Source of the DNA: a virus
Virus record (IMG/VR): IMGVR_UViG_3300030060_005656
Span: 18,761-82,760 of that record
DNA length: 64,000 nucleotides
Strand: one strand, 5' to 3'
Positions within the stretch are counted from its first letter, which is position 1. The number at the start of each line of letters is the position of its first letter. The notes beneath the pieces are model-generated. The model saw nothing but the letters and a program-made list of their open reading frames with translations, did no database searches and was not told where the DNA came from. Shown here in pieces: positions 1 to 9,318 of the stretch. The position numbers were made by a program, and so were the translations under genes.

Positions 1-609
1 TTTCCAGATAATGTAGAATACCCATTAACAGAAAAAAAGATACATCTAGGTGAACCCCATAACTCTAATTATCCGTATGCATATGCTAAAAGAATGGCAG
101 ATATACAAATTAGAGCATATAGAGAGCAATACGATTTAAATTATGTATCTGTAATACCAACTAATATATATGGACCAAACGATAACTTTAACTTAGAAAA
201 TGGACATGTAATACCTTCATTAATCCACAAATGTTATTTAGCTAAAAAAAATAATACTCCTTTTAAAATATGGGGAAGTGGTAAACCACTTAGAGAATTT
301 ATATACTCAGAAGATGTTGCTAAGTTAACTGAATGGGTTTTAGAGAATTATAATGAAGAAGAACCAATTATATTATCTACGTCTGAAGAAATATCTATTA
401 GAGATGTTGTTAAATTAATAATTAAACATATGGACTTTAAAGGTGATGTCATATGGGAAGATGAGAAACCTGATGGACAATTTAGGAAACCTAGTGATAA
501 TAGTAAATTAATGTCTTATTTACCAGATTTTAAATTCACTAGTTTAGATGAAGGATTAAAAAAAACAGTTGATTGGTTTGTATCAAACTATAAATTATGT
601 AGAAAATAA
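1..609 (+). CDS. GDP-L-fucose synthase-like epimerase/reductase, 3' part
   Basis: C-terminal part of an extended short-chain dehydrogenase/reductase; the reading frame is open to the left edge, so the start lies outside the window. The visible part begins with FPDNVEYP, followed by the catalytic Y-x-x-x-K (YAYAK, residues 26-30 of the visible frame) and NIYGPNDNF, an arrangement typical of GDP-4-keto-6-deoxymannose epimerase/reductase (WcaG/Fcl). That enzyme makes GDP-L-fucose from a GDP-mannose derivative in the cytoplasm. The two glycosyltransferases downstream suggest a phage sugar-modification pathway acting on virion or host glycans. The exact substrate is inferred; a related NAD-dependent sugar epimerase is the alternative. 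Confidence 0.85.
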   Translation, partial: FPDNVEYPLTEKKIHLGEPHNSNYPYAYAKRMADIQIRAYREQYDLNYVSVIPTNIYGPNDNFNLENGHVIPSLIHKCYLAKKNNTPFKIWGSGKPLREFIYSEDVAKLTEWVLENYNEEEPIILSTSEEISIRDVVKLIIKHMDFKGDVIWEDEKPDGQFRKPSDNSKLMSYLPDFKFTSLDEGLKKTVDWFVSNYKLCRK

Positions 610-619
610 ATAATTAAAA

Positions 620-1363
620 ATGGGAAGAAGAAGTAAAAAATTAAGTAGAGAGGAACAAATGGAGGTAGAAGAATGGATTTACCAAAATAATACCGAAGAA
701 AAAAGACTTTCGGACACTATGACAATTAGTGTTAAGTGTAAAACAGAAAACCAAAAATCTCTGGTTAACGCTATAAAAGAAAAAGAGGTCATAATTTGTT
801 CTGGACCAGCTGGTACAGGTAAAACTTATTTAGCGTGTGCTGAAGCACTAAAACTAATCAAACGTTACGCTAAATATAAAAAAATTGTAATTGTAAAATC
901 TGTAACCACATTAAAGAATGAGGAAATTGGGTTTCTTAAAGGTGGTTTAAGAGAAAAAATGGAACCTTTTATGTTTTCATTTGTACATAATTTTGAGAAG
1001 TTGGTGGGACAAGCTATAACTTCTAGACTTAGAGAATTAAAAACTATAGAAGAATTACCTATTGCTTATATGAGAGGTATTAATTTGGATAGGTCTATTA
1101 TTATTATAGATGAGGCTCAAAATATATCACAAGAAAATATAAGAACTATTATGACTAGGTTAGGTAAAGATTCTAAAATGATATTCTTGGGTGATGAAAG
1201 ACAACAAGATTCTAAAGGACATAATGGACTGACCTTTTTAATGGACCACTTCCAAGACATAGAGGAGATTGGGTGTGTTCAGTTTAATAAATCAGACGTG
1301 GTAAGAAACCCATTAATAGCTAAAATAGAAAGGGTTTTTGATTCTTTACATATTGGTAGATAA
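620..1363 (+). CDS. phoH: PhoH-like P-loop ATPase
   Basis: A 247-residue PhoH-family protein. The Walker A motif is GPAGTGKT (residues 62-69) and Walker B is IIIIDEAQN (D164, E165), followed by the family-typical TRLGKDSKMIFLGDERQQD segment. PhoH proteins are cytoplasmic RNA-associated ATPases/helicases, common in large marine phages, with no settled role in infection. The N-terminal 40 residues are charged and not conserved with the domain. The start at 620 follows the upstream stop by 10 bases and has an A-rich leader without a Shine-Dalgarno sequence. It is co-directional with the sugar and sigma-like genes. Confidence 0.93.
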   Translation: MGRRSKKLSREEQMEVEEWIYQNNTEEKRLSDTMTISVKCKTENQKSLVNAIKEKEVIICSGPAGTGKTYLACAEALKLIKRYAKYKKIVIVKSVTTLKNEEIGFLKGGLREKMEPFMFSFVHNFEKLVGQAITSRLRELKTIEELPIAYMRGINLDRSIIIIDEAQNISQENIRTIMTRLGKDSKMIFLGDERQQDSKGHNGLTFLMDHFQDIEEIGCVQFNKSDVVRNPLIAKIERVFDSLHIGR

Positions 1364-1378
1364 TAATTAGGTTTAAAT

Positions 1379-1951
1379 ATGATAATTAGTGTAAGTATAA
1401 ACGGTGTATTAAGAGATATTTTGGGTAAGTTCGAACAAATTTATGAAAAATATAGTGGTAAAGAGGTAAAATCTCCGGTAATAACACCTGACTTGATGGA
1501 GTATGTGGATTTTAAAGATGATGACGAATTATTAGATTTTTTATATAATGATGCAACTATGGAAATATTTGGTCAGGCAAAAGAAACAGAAAATAATGTT
1601 ATTTCTCACTTAGTAGAACTTTACAAAGAAATGCCTGTAGATTATAAATTAAGAATAGTTAGTGATGATTTAGGTAAATCTAAATCTGCTACATTATGGT
1701 TTTTATCTAAATATGGTTTAGTTTGTGATGAAATAGTTTTTTATACAACCGATACCATATCCGAATTATGGGATAAGAGTGATATTTTTATAACTGCAGA
1801 TACAGACATAATAAATAATAAACCAAAAGATAAAAAATTAATAATAATAGATAAGTGTTATAATGAAGGAATGAAAAGTGACTTGAGGATTAACACACTA
1901 AGAAAAATAAAATCGTTAGAAAATGCCTTTGAAAAAAACACTATCATATAG
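1379..1951 (+). CDS. Hypothetical protein, degenerate HAD-like layout
   Basis: A 190-residue protein I do not recognise with confidence. It starts with a hydrophobic strand (IISVSINGVLRD) where haloacid dehalogenase (HAD) enzymes carry their DxD nucleophile motif, has a middle RIVSDDLGKSKSATLWFL segment, and ends with the strands IFITADTDII and KLIIIDKCY. That spacing resembles a HAD-like Rossmann fold. The nucleophile aspartates are absent, so it would be catalytically dead or not a HAD at all. It lies between phoH and two glycosyltransferases on the same strand, and the next gene overlaps its end by 29 bases. Confidence 0.6.
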   Translation: MIISVSINGVLRDILGKFEQIYEKYSGKEVKSPVITPDLMEYVDFKDDDELLDFLYNDATMEIFGQAKETENNVISHLVELYKEMPVDYKLRIVSDDLGKSKSATLWFLSKYGLVCDEIVFYTTDTISELWDKSDIFITADTDIINNKPKDKKLIIIDKCYNEGMKSDLRINTLRKIKSLENAFEKNTII

Positions 1952-2225
1952 TAAACTAAGACTTAAGGTTGGTTCCGAACAACTTTATTTTGATGTTGAT
2001 GAATTAATGACTAACATTGAAATGGCGGGAAGTAAGGATGGTAAACCTACTGTAGAAATAAATTTACCTAAATTTGAGTTTTTTAAACTTATGCTAGATA
2101 CCACCTGTGGTATTGTGGAAGAGGCTGATGAGAATTTAGGTGTGGTGTCAATGAATAAATTATCTTTACCTTATAAGTTGGCTCTTAATACATTAATAAA
2201 ATATAATATAATTAAAAAACTATAA
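1923..2225 (+). CDS. Small hypothetical protein
   Basis: A 100-residue protein without a recognisable family. It is mixed alpha/beta by eye, with an acidic centre and a hydrophobic C-terminal helix (YKLALNTLIKYNIIKKL). The ATG at 1923 overlaps the upstream gene by 29 bases. The next in-frame ATG (2007) would remove a plausible first strand, so the longer form was kept, but this start is uncertain. It stops 4 bases before the glycosyltransferase gene, consistent with one transcript. Confidence 0.6.
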   Translation: MPLKKTLSYSKLRLKVGSEQLYFDVDELMTNIEMAGSKDGKPTVEINLPKFEFFKLMLDTTCGIVEEADENLGVVSMNKLSLPYKLALNTLIKYNIIKKL

Positions 2226-2229
2226 TTAA

Positions 2230-3297
2230 ATGGAAATGGAAAAACAATTATCCCAGTTAAAGTCTGGGTTGTCAAAAATGGAAAACAAAGAAGCTAAAAT
2301 TTACTTTCTAACTCAGGATACGGAGGGTAGAGCGATAGCTTCTGTTAACTTAAACTATCAGTATGTAAAGTATTTAAAAGAAGCGGGATTTAACGCATAC
2401 ATTCTTTACGAGAAAAAAGAATACAAGGGTGTTGGTGATTGGTTACCTAAAGAGTATTCAGAATTACCACACGCTAACATAGAAAGTGGTGAACTTAAAG
2501 TAGGGCCACAAGATTTTGTAATTATACCTGAATTATATGGTCACGTATTAGAACAAATAAAAGATATGCCTTGTACTAAAATGGTATTCTGTCAAGCTTA
2601 TGACTATATTTTAGAAACTTTACAACCTGGATTTAGTTGGGTTAATTACGGTGTAACAAAATGTATTACAACTACTGAATCACAAAAAGAGTATATTTCT
2701 GGTCTTTTTCCTTCAGTAGAAGTTAGTGTTATAAAACCTTCTATACCTGAATACTTTAAACCTTCTAAAAAACCTAAAACTCCTTTAGTAGCTGTTCATA
2801 CTCGTGACCCTAGAGAAACTATGAAAATTATAAAAGAATTTTATTTAAGAAATCCACAATTTAAATGGTTAACTTTTAGAGATATGAGAAATATGAGTAG
2901 AGAAGAATTTGCTAAAGTATTAGGTGAAGCTTGTGTTGGTGTTTGGGTGGACAGAATTAGTGGTTTTGGTACATTCCCTTTAGAGGCTATGAATTGTAAT
3001 ACACCTGTTATTGGTAACTTACCTATTTTAAAACCTGATTGGATGTCACAAGAAAATGGTTTATGGGTTTACGACGAATCTAAAATTGTTGAGGTTTTGG
3101 GTAACTACGTTAAGAACTGGTTGGAGGATAATTTACCATCTAAACTATATGAAGAAATGGCAAAAACAGTCGTCCCTTATAAAGAAGAAGATGAACGTAA
3201 ATCAGTAATTTCTTATTTTACTAACTTATTTAATGAAAAAACGGAAGAATTTAAAAATTCCATAAACAAATTATCCCCTGTGGGTGTAAACGCTTAA
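2230..3297 (+). CDS. Glycosyltransferase, GT-B (family 4-like)
   Basis: A 355-residue protein with GT-B architecture: an N-terminal half with YLKEAGFNAYILYE and DFVIIPELYG, and a C-terminal half ending in the donor-binding block GFGTFPLEAMNCNTPVIG (around residues 240-257), the E-x(n)-E-like region of retaining family 4 enzymes. The expected activity is sugar transfer from a nucleotide sugar. In phages such enzymes modify DNA, capsid or host surface glycans; which applies here cannot be read from the sequence. It stops 5 bases before a second, GT-A-like transferase and probably works with it and with the GDP-fucose synthase-like enzyme. Confidence 0.8.
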   Translation: MEMEKQLSQLKSGLSKMENKEAKIYFLTQDTEGRAIASVNLNYQYVKYLKEAGFNAYILYEKKEYKGVGDWLPKEYSELPHANIESGELKVGPQDFVIIPELYGHVLEQIKDMPCTKMVFCQAYDYILETLQPGFSWVNYGVTKCITTTESQKEYISGLFPSVEVSVIKPSIPEYFKPSKKPKTPLVAVHTRDPRETMKIIKEFYLRNPQFKWLTFRDMRNMSREEFAKVLGEACVGVWVDRISGFGTFPLEAMNCNTPVIGNLPILKPDWMSQENGLWVYDESKIVEVLGNYVKNWLEDNLPSKLYEEMAKTVVPYKEEDERKSVISYFTNLFNEKTEEFKNSINKLSPVGVNA

Positions 3298-3302
3298 AAG
3301 AT

Positions 3303-4100
3303 ATGAATAATAAAGATGTAACAGTTATATTACCTATACATAGTGTAGATGGTAAATTTGATGAATGGTTTTCTAAAGCCATAAAAAGTTTAGAACAGAC
3401 ACAAGTAAAACCGGGTTATTTATATTTGGTTTGTGCTGATGATAAAGAAATTAAAAATTATATGGAATCCTGGACCCAACCAGAAGGGTTAACAACTAAA
3501 ATACTATATAATGGAGGAGAAACTGATTATTGTAGTCAAATAAATTTTGGTGTTGAGTCTTGTGAAACAGAATTTTTCTCTATTTTAGAATATGATGACG
3601 AATATTCAAATATTTGGTTTAAACAATTTAATGAATACGTAGAGGCTTATGAGGATGTTGATTTATTTTTCCCGTTAGTTGTAGATACTGATGAAAATGG
3701 ACAGTTTATAGGTTTTACTAATGAGGCTTTATGGGCAATGGGATTCTCTGAAGATTTAGGATATCTGGATAATAACACACTATTAAAGTACCAAAATTTC
3801 CAAGTGAGTGGTATGATAATGAAAAAAGATAAGTTTGAAGAGGTTGGTGGTTTAAAACCTTCTATGAAACTAACTTTTAATTATGAATTTTTATTACGTG
3901 CTACATATAATGACACTGTTATCATGACCATACCTAAGGTAGGTTACAAACACACTAATCAAAGAACAGATTCCTTGTTCTGGGATTACAAATTTAATAA
4001 GGATAAACAACTAACACCAGATGAGGCTAAATTTTGGATTGAGTTGGCTAAAAAAGAGTATTTTTTTACTAAAGATAGGAAAGTAGAATATTCAGTATAG
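3303..4100 (+). CDS. Glycosyltransferase, GT-A (family 2-like)
   Basis: A 265-residue protein starting with a strand of the type VTVILPIHS, as in family 2 glycosyltransferases. A segment SILEYDDEYS near residue 95 fits the metal-binding D-x-D region, and FQVSGMIMKKDKFEEVGGL is the typical later block where the acceptor loop sits. The predicted role is inverting sugar transfer in the cytoplasm. It is packed tightly between the GT-B enzyme and the sigma-like gene. The exact donor and acceptor are unknown. Confidence 0.72.
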   Translation: MNNKDVTVILPIHSVDGKFDEWFSKAIKSLEQTQVKPGYLYLVCADDKEIKNYMESWTQPEGLTTKILYNGGETDYCSQINFGVESCETEFFSILEYDDEYSNIWFKQFNEYVEAYEDVDLFFPLVVDTDENGQFIGFTNEALWAMGFSEDLGYLDNNTLLKYQNFQVSGMIMKKDKFEEVGGLKPSMKLTFNYEFLLRATYNDTVIMTIPKVGYKHTNQRTDSLFWDYKFNKDKQLTPDEAKFWIELAKKEYFFTKDRKVEYSV

Positions 4101-4102
4101 TT

Positions 4103-4807
4103 ATGGGACGTAAACCACTAACTAAACAATATTTTGGACCTGAACAGGAATTAGCTGTCCGTATATTTTTGACAGCTACTACCTGGGAAGAAAAGAATAC
4201 TGTTTACAATACATTCCTTCGTGACCCCTTAACTAAAATGATTGATAGTATTATTAGACGTTATAGGTTATATAGACCCAACATGGAATTTAGAGATATA
4301 CATGTAGATACGTTGTCTTTTTTGGTTACTAAGATGGAAAAATTTAAACCCGCAAAGGGAAAAAAGGCCTATTCTTATTTTGGCACTATTTGTAAAAACT
4401 ACTTAATGGGTCAAATAATGAAAGATAATAGAGATAGGAATAGAAAAATTTCATATGAAGATATATCTTTTAGTTTAGAACAAGATGTGAAATATTCTTA
4501 TGAAATATTAGAGGACGATGAATTACCTTTAGAAAAAATAATTCATTCATTAGTTGTAGAAATAAAACAGTTTATAAATGAAAATAGATTAAATATAAAC
4601 GAAGAAAAAATAGGTTATTGCCTTATAGACGTGTTTGAAAATTATAAAACTATATTCATAGCTGGAAAAGGTAATAAATTTAATAAGAACGTAATACTTT
4701 ATCAGTTACGTGAGATGAGTGGTCTAACGACAAAAGAAATTAGGGCTTCTTTAAAACCTTACAAAAATATATATAAAGATATCCTAGGGTCATTAGTAAA
4801 CCAGTAA
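4103..4807 (+). CDS. Candidate late-transcription sigma factor (gp55-like)
   Basis: A 234-residue protein. Residues 60-115 resemble sigma region 2 of T4-type late factors: an acidic helix, then KFKPAKGKKAYSYFGTICKNYL and a basic stretch (NRDRNRK). C-terminal helices, including REMSGLTTKEIRASLKPY, look like a helix-turn-helix. T4 gp55 is a minimal sigma that recognises a -10-type element only. The assignment is an inference from motif pattern and length (gp55 is about 185 residues). It is supported by the recurrent TATTTATA element in front of structural genes, the first copy lying immediately downstream of this gene. Confidence 0.55.
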   Translation: MGRKPLTKQYFGPEQELAVRIFLTATTWEEKNTVYNTFLRDPLTKMIDSIIRRYRLYRPNMEFRDIHVDTLSFLVTKMEKFKPAKGKKAYSYFGTICKNYLMGQIMKDNRDRNRKISYEDISFSLEQDVKYSYEILEDDELPLEKIIHSLVVEIKQFINENRLNINEEKIGYCLIDVFENYKTIFIAGKGNKFNKNVILYQLREMSGLTTKEIRASLKPYKNIYKDILGSLVNQ

Positions 4808-4812
4808 TAAGA

Positions 4813-4820
4813 TATTTATA
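4813..4820 (+). promoter_or_regulatory. TATTTATA late-promoter-like box
   Basis: Exact TATTTATA, preceded by GA, 3 bases before the ATG at 4824. It is one of about fifteen copies in sense orientation before starts in this window. If it acts as a -10-type box the transcript would be almost leaderless. Confidence 0.5.
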
Positions 4821-4823
4821 GGT

Positions 4824-5198
4824 ATGCCTAGACCTAAAAGAAAAGAAATAAAATTAACTCATGAAAGTGCTGTATCTCTAATGCAAGAGATTTACAATGA
4901 ATGCGTTGAGCAGCGTAGTACAGCCATTAGAATTCAAAATAAAATGATTGGGTTTATGAAAGAGGCTGCCGATATGGCTTTAATTGGTCCTGTACTTAAA
5001 GAACAACAAAAAATTATCGACTCTTCAATCGATAAAAAACTACAATTATCAAAATTATTGGCTACTATTGTTTCTAAAAGTATGGAAGATGCTCAAAGTC
5101 CACATTCTTTAGGTGAAGATATTAAAGAATCCATCAACCAATTACTAACCCAATCAAAAGATGGTGATGGTGATAATACTATTAAATATAATATGTAA
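4824..5198 (+). CDS. Small alpha-helical protein heading the tail/baseplate cluster
   Basis: A 124-residue, almost entirely helical protein with a basic N-terminus (MPRPKRKEIK) and heptad-like hydrophobic spacing through the centre. Size and helical character would suit a small packaging or tail-assembly protein, but no motif decides this. A TATTTATA box lies 3 bases before the start. The stop codon overlaps the next start (TAATG at 5196-5200), so translation of the 702-residue protein is probably coupled to it. The function is unknown. Confidence 0.65.
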   Translation: MPRPKRKEIKLTHESAVSLMQEIYNECVEQRSTAIRIQNKMIGFMKEAADMALIGPVLKEQQKIIDSSIDKKLQLSKLLATIVSKSMEDAQSPHSLGEDIKESINQLLTQSKDGDGDNTIKYNM

Positions 5199-7306
5199 TG
5201 GCCAATGATTCTATACAAACCCAAAAAGATATATTCGCTGGAATTCAAGGTTTATTAGCTTTTTTAGATACAACTGATGAAAAAAAGAATAGGGAAAATT
5301 TAGAAGCTTGGAAAAATACTCTAGAGTCCTTAAGAAATATTACTAGTAATCCACTCCCATTTCTTCTAGAGTTACTCAAAGTCTTAAAACAAAAAAAGTC
5401 TAATGAAAAAGCTGGACAAAAGGCTAAAAAAATGCGTGCCGCAAAACGTAAAAAAAGGAGAGGACAAAAAAATAAAACTGAAGATGGTAAATTTAAAGAG
5501 ACTAAAAAATCTTTTGCTGAAAAATTCGGATTAGATGTTTCTTCGGATGCTTGGTTAAGGATATTAAATCAAATAATTAGAGAGTCTATTATAGAGACAC
5601 TACCCAAAGTTGATGATATACTCTATGAGGAGATAATTAAAGCTTTTAATTGTGACCTTTCTATGTTAGTACCTGTAGATGGTGATGGTTTAAATGGTCC
5701 CATAGTTATTAACATTAGTGCGGTCGACCAGTTAAAACAATTATTTAATGACCCCAATAGTGAGGTTGGTAAGTTTATGTATGAACAAGACCAACTTAAC
5801 TCTGGTGTGTATTCACCGGGTCAATCACCATACCCGGTTAATAGATTTTTAAGAGATATAATTTTTAATAACGGTGCTTTAGTTTCAGGGGCAGCTGGTA
5901 CAAAACAAACTATATATGGTAGAAGTGGGAGAGCTCTTTTTGATATTGAAGCGTTAAACGGTCAATTCCTTATTTATCCTTATTATAAATTTGAGCCTGG
6001 TAACGCTCAGTATGTTTCTGCTCCTTCAGTCGCTGGTCCCGTACCTGGAGCACAAAAATTTACTTTTGTAGAATTTCTAAAAGATTATTTCGGTAATATA
6101 AAACTTATTGAGTTACAAAACTTTTTAGGAGCTCTTATGGAAATACTAACAGGATTTATGAGTGTAAGAAATAAAAACTTTAGTATAGAGGATTTATTAG
6201 GTTTACAGAAATTTATGGCTTCGATTAATAAAATGTTAGAATCTTGTGATGGGATGGAAATGCATACATCTACTGATTCATTAAATGCTTTATCTGAGTT
6301 ACATCAGGACGATAGTTTTTTTGAGTTTACTGCTGAAGAAATTAAAAATATAGAAATAGAAACTGAAAAAAAATCTCAGAATGTAATTAGTTTATTAAGT
6401 TGTGGGGTTGTAGACGTACCTGTGGATAATGATGTTATAGATGAGGGGGTCGACGCAATATTAGCAACTTTTAATAAAGACGAACAAATTAAAGAGTTTG
6501 ATTTGGTTTTACAAAAATTTGCTAGTACTTCCGCTAAGAAATATGGTTTTCAGATTGACTTAGGTTCTTTATCTTTACCCGCAGAGATAGACTTTAAGGA
6601 AAATTTAATTAAGAAATTACCACAAATATTAATGTATTGTGTTCTTAACCCTAAGGGGGTTCTACCTATTGTTTTAACAGCTGAAATGTTAAATCAAAAT
6701 GGAACGATACCTACAGGTATCGATGTTTGGGCAAAAATATTTAAAAGAGTTATAATAAGAGTAATTAAAGAATTTTTAGCCGCAGTAGCTAGAAGAATAT
6801 TAGCTTTAGTTAAAGAAATACTTTTACGTTATATAAGAGATTTGATAAAAAGAAAATTATCAGAAATGAATAAGAAGAAAATTAGAATGATTAGAAAATT
6901 ATTAGACATTTTACTACCTCTTATTATAGCTTTACAAGAAGCCAAAACATGTAAAGAAATATATGATATTTTATTAGCAACTTTGGCTGCTAATATGCCT
7001 GATATTCCTTTTGGGGTCCCACCTTTCTTAGTTTCTGCGGCAAGTCTACGTCCAGGAACTAGTGCTCTAGGTACTTTTGAAAAACTGATTGGTAAGTTAC
7101 AAGACCAAGGAATACCTATCGGTGATATGCCTGATGGTTCACCCAATTTATTTATGTTATCACAATTTTCATTAATTCAGGCACAAGATGAAGAAAAAAC
7201 AGATAATGGTTCCGCACAAGGAGTTATAATGAACGGACAAGTTATCCACCCATTAGGTCCCGGTATAATAAAACCTTTTACAAGAACTGATAGTATATTA
7301 AAATAA
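5198..7306 (+). CDS. Large probable tail/baseplate structural protein
   Basis: A 702-residue protein of unknown family. Residues about 65-100 are very basic (KKMRAAKRKKRRGQKNK). The centre has an acidic surface-type sequence with VPVDGDG and a proline/glycine-rich stretch (SPGQSPYPVNRF). Residues around 525-600 are strongly helical with alternating basic and hydrophobic faces, and the C-terminus contains MPDIPFGVPPFLVSAASLRPG. Position between a coupled small gene and a gp5-like baseplate protein suggests a virion component, perhaps a baseplate wedge or hub protein. That role is inferred from context only. The start is fixed by the TAATG overlap. Confidence 0.65.
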   Translation: MANDSIQTQKDIFAGIQGLLAFLDTTDEKKNRENLEAWKNTLESLRNITSNPLPFLLELLKVLKQKKSNEKAGQKAKKMRAAKRKKRRGQKNKTEDGKFKETKKSFAEKFGLDVSSDAWLRILNQIIRESIIETLPKVDDILYEEIIKAFNCDLSMLVPVDGDGLNGPIVINISAVDQLKQLFNDPNSEVGKFMYEQDQLNSGVYSPGQSPYPVNRFLRDIIFNNGALVSGAAGTKQTIYGRSGRALFDIEALNGQFLIYPYYKFEPGNAQYVSAPSVAGPVPGAQKFTFVEFLKDYFGNIKLIELQNFLGALMEILTGFMSVRNKNFSIEDLLGLQKFMASINKMLESCDGMEMHTSTDSLNALSELHQDDSFFEFTAEEIKNIEIETEKKSQNVISLLSCGVVDVPVDNDVIDEGVDAILATFNKDEQIKEFDLVLQKFASTSAKKYGFQIDLGSLSLPAEIDFKENLIKKLPQILMYCVLNPKGVLPIVLTAEMLNQNGTIPTGIDVWAKIFKRVIIRVIKEFLAAVARRILALVKEILLRYIRDLIKRKLSEMNKKKIRMIRKLLDILLPLIIALQEAKTCKEIYDILLATLAANMPDIPFGVPPFLVSAASLRPGTSALGTFEKLIGKLQDQGIPIGDMPDGSPNLFMLSQFSLIQAQDEEKTDNGSAQGVIMNGQVIHPLGPGIIKPFTRTDSILK

Positions 7307-7308
7307 TT

Positions 7309-7491
7309 ATGGCTGAATTTTTTAAAGAATATAAAGAAAAATCTAATAATGAAATATTAGAAATAATGCAAAAACTAAAAGATGAGTTTGAGAGAAGTAA
7401 GGATATTATGATACAACTTACATATCATATAGACGATGTTGAGAAGAAATTTAATTTATTAAATGATGAAATTAAAAAAAGAAAGGGGTAA
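7309..7491 (+). CDS. Small coiled-coil protein
   Basis: A 60-residue protein made almost entirely of a charged amphipathic helix with heptad repeats (EILEIMQKLKDEFERSKDIM). It sits 2 bases after the stop of the 702-residue protein and 3 bases before the gp5-like gene, so it is clearly part of that operon. A small assembly chaperone or a linker in the baseplate is plausible. No family was recognised. Confidence 0.6.
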   Translation: MAEFFKEYKEKSNNEILEIMQKLKDEFERSKDIMIQLTYHIDDVEKKFNLLNDEIKKRKG

Positions 7492-7494
7492 AAA

Positions 7495-9294
7495 ATGGCT
7501 TTAGGATATCAAAATAGGGATAATGCACAGAATTCTGTGGTAAGAAATAAGTTTATTACTTTTGCCACTTGTGTAAATAATTCTGACCCTAAAAGAGCTG
7601 GTAGAATTCGTGCTATACCATCAGAAGGTGAAAATGTCACAATAACCAAGTGTGATGACCCAATTCAGTGTATAAAAATATATGATGAATTAGCTGCAAA
7701 AGGTGAACTTATTATTGGCGGTTCAAAACTACAGTACATACCCTGGGGCGTAAATGACCCATATGTGTTCCCGTCTTTTTTACCACTCCCTATTAATGTT
7801 ATACCTAAAGTAGGTGAAGGTGTAAAGTTAATATCTTGGGAGTCGGAAAAAAATCTAAACCAGGAATATATTGGTCCTATGATTTCACAACCAGGTAGTA
7901 TAGAATTAGAAAATTATAAAAGTGGTAAAGAAAACACTGCTGCGGGGGTTAATAACTCACCTCTTATGCCTTATGCAGTACCGGTGGGTGATTCAAAAAT
8001 AAACCCAATAAATTTACCACTCCCACAAAGTAAAGGAAGTTTTGTGAATCCTGACGACATAGGAATTTATGGTAGAAATAATACAGATATTATTTTAGGT
8101 ATGTCAGAAAATGCTGTAGAAGACGAAACTCCGGAAGATGTTGAGGCGTCTTACCCCCAGATACTTTTACGTTCTGGTAAATTAATTAAAAATACTTCTA
8201 TTAGTTCGAGACCAACAACTAATTTTAAACCTACTTTTATACAAATAAGTACCTTTCCACAAACTCTAACTAGAGTAGAAGTGGAAAAAGAAATAGTTAC
8301 AACAGAAGATTTACCCTTAAATACTTTAATAGAATATAAGATGGACCGTGCAGCCCTATGTCAATCACCGATGGTTTTTAATGGTGAAGTAGTGGTATAT
8401 AAAATGCCCCCTAAAGATAGTGCAGGACAAGCACCTATGTGTTGGCAGTCTACAAATTCAACCCCATACAATACTAGTGCACCCCCAGCACCTACTACAC
8501 CACAGGTTGGTCTTACAATGAATTTTGTAAATGCTCCTTCTATAGAAGATATAGGTAGACAAATAAATTCTTTAATATCCCATATAGATAAAGAACAATG
8601 GAATAAGGTTTTAAAACAACCAAATGTTAGTTGGGCAACTAAAACATTTAGTAGTTCTGTAGATTTAAATAATCAAAATAATCTAGGTGCCTTTTTAGGT
8701 AATACACACCCATTATATTTTAGACCTGAAGCCACACTATTAGAAACAATGGAAGAAGGTGAACCAGCAGCATGGCCTGTCCCTGGTACTTTTAATGCGG
8801 TAAAAGAAGAAGTTACAAAATTAAAAGCTACTATAGGTTTAGATGGGGTAAAAAATAAAGGTGGTGGTTTAGCTTTTGAGAATGCTGAAGGTAGTAGAGA
8901 GGTTAAACAAGAAACCAAAAAGGTAAAGGAGACTGTACCTGGACCCCCAAAACCACAACAAGAAGGTATAATTACCGCGGCAGGTGAAAAAATATATTTA
9001 TTTTCATATAACACGACTGATTTAAATGGTCCTATTACATTAACCTCTAATTACGGAATACCCCAAGCAAAATTTATAGATGATATAGATAAAAAAACTA
9101 ATTCCCTTGTTAGAGGAGAAAAACTTCTGGAACTTTTAGTGAAAATGGCAGCGTTTCAAGCTAATCACACACACTCCTGTCCTGGAGTTGCTTCTTGTCC
9201 TACAGCACATGATGGTACAACCACCTCAGATATAGATAAATTAATTAAAGAAGCTGGTGAAACTATCCTTAATAAAAATATAAGGATTAACTAG
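7495..9294 (+). CDS. Baseplate protein with gp5-like OB-fold
   Basis: A 599-residue protein. Residues 15-40 (RNKFITFATCVNNSDPKRAGRIRA) and 80-110 (PWGVNDPYVFPSFLPLP, then VGEGVKLISWE) match the N-terminal OB-fold layout of T4 gp5-type baseplate hub/spike proteins: a fold that records a change between subunits, then a conserved DP.v..FLP....P..GE.V pattern. The C-terminal part carries AFQANHTHSCPG, with a His-x-His that could bind a metal as in some spike tips. No lysozyme domain is visible, unlike T4 gp5. The role as a baseplate component is inferred from this pattern and from the neighbouring structural genes. Confidence 0.6.
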   Translation: MALGYQNRDNAQNSVVRNKFITFATCVNNSDPKRAGRIRAIPSEGENVTITKCDDPIQCIKIYDELAAKGELIIGGSKLQYIPWGVNDPYVFPSFLPLPINVIPKVGEGVKLISWESEKNLNQEYIGPMISQPGSIELENYKSGKENTAAGVNNSPLMPYAVPVGDSKINPINLPLPQSKGSFVNPDDIGIYGRNNTDIILGMSENAVEDETPEDVEASYPQILLRSGKLIKNTSISSRPTTNFKPTFIQISTFPQTLTRVEVEKEIVTTEDLPLNTLIEYKMDRAALCQSPMVFNGEVVVYKMPPKDSAGQAPMCWQSTNSTPYNTSAPPAPTTPQVGLTMNFVNAPSIEDIGRQINSLISHIDKEQWNKVLKQPNVSWATKTFSSSVDLNNQNNLGAFLGNTHPLYFRPEATLLETMEEGEPAAWPVPGTFNAVKEEVTKLKATIGLDGVKNKGGGLAFENAEGSREVKQETKKVKETVPGPPKPQQEGIITAAGEKIYLFSYNTTDLNGPITLTSNYGIPQAKFIDDIDKKTNSLVRGEKLLELLVKMAAFQANHTHSCPGVASCPTAHDGTTTSDIDKLIKEAGETILNKNIRIN

Positions 9295-9295
9295 A

Positions 9296-9303
9296 TATTT
9301 ATA
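9296..9303 (+). promoter_or_regulatory. TATTTATA late-promoter-like box
   Basis: Exact TATTTATA in the context GATATTTATAG, overlapping nothing but the upstream stop region, 15 bases before the ATG at 9319. Confidence 0.5.
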
Positions 9304-9318
9304 GTAAAAGTAAAAAGA

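Noticed and set aside
6829-7146. 105-codon minus-strand frame
   Set aside because: It lies opposite the 702-residue structural gene, with no promoter or start context and AT-driven hydrophobic composition.
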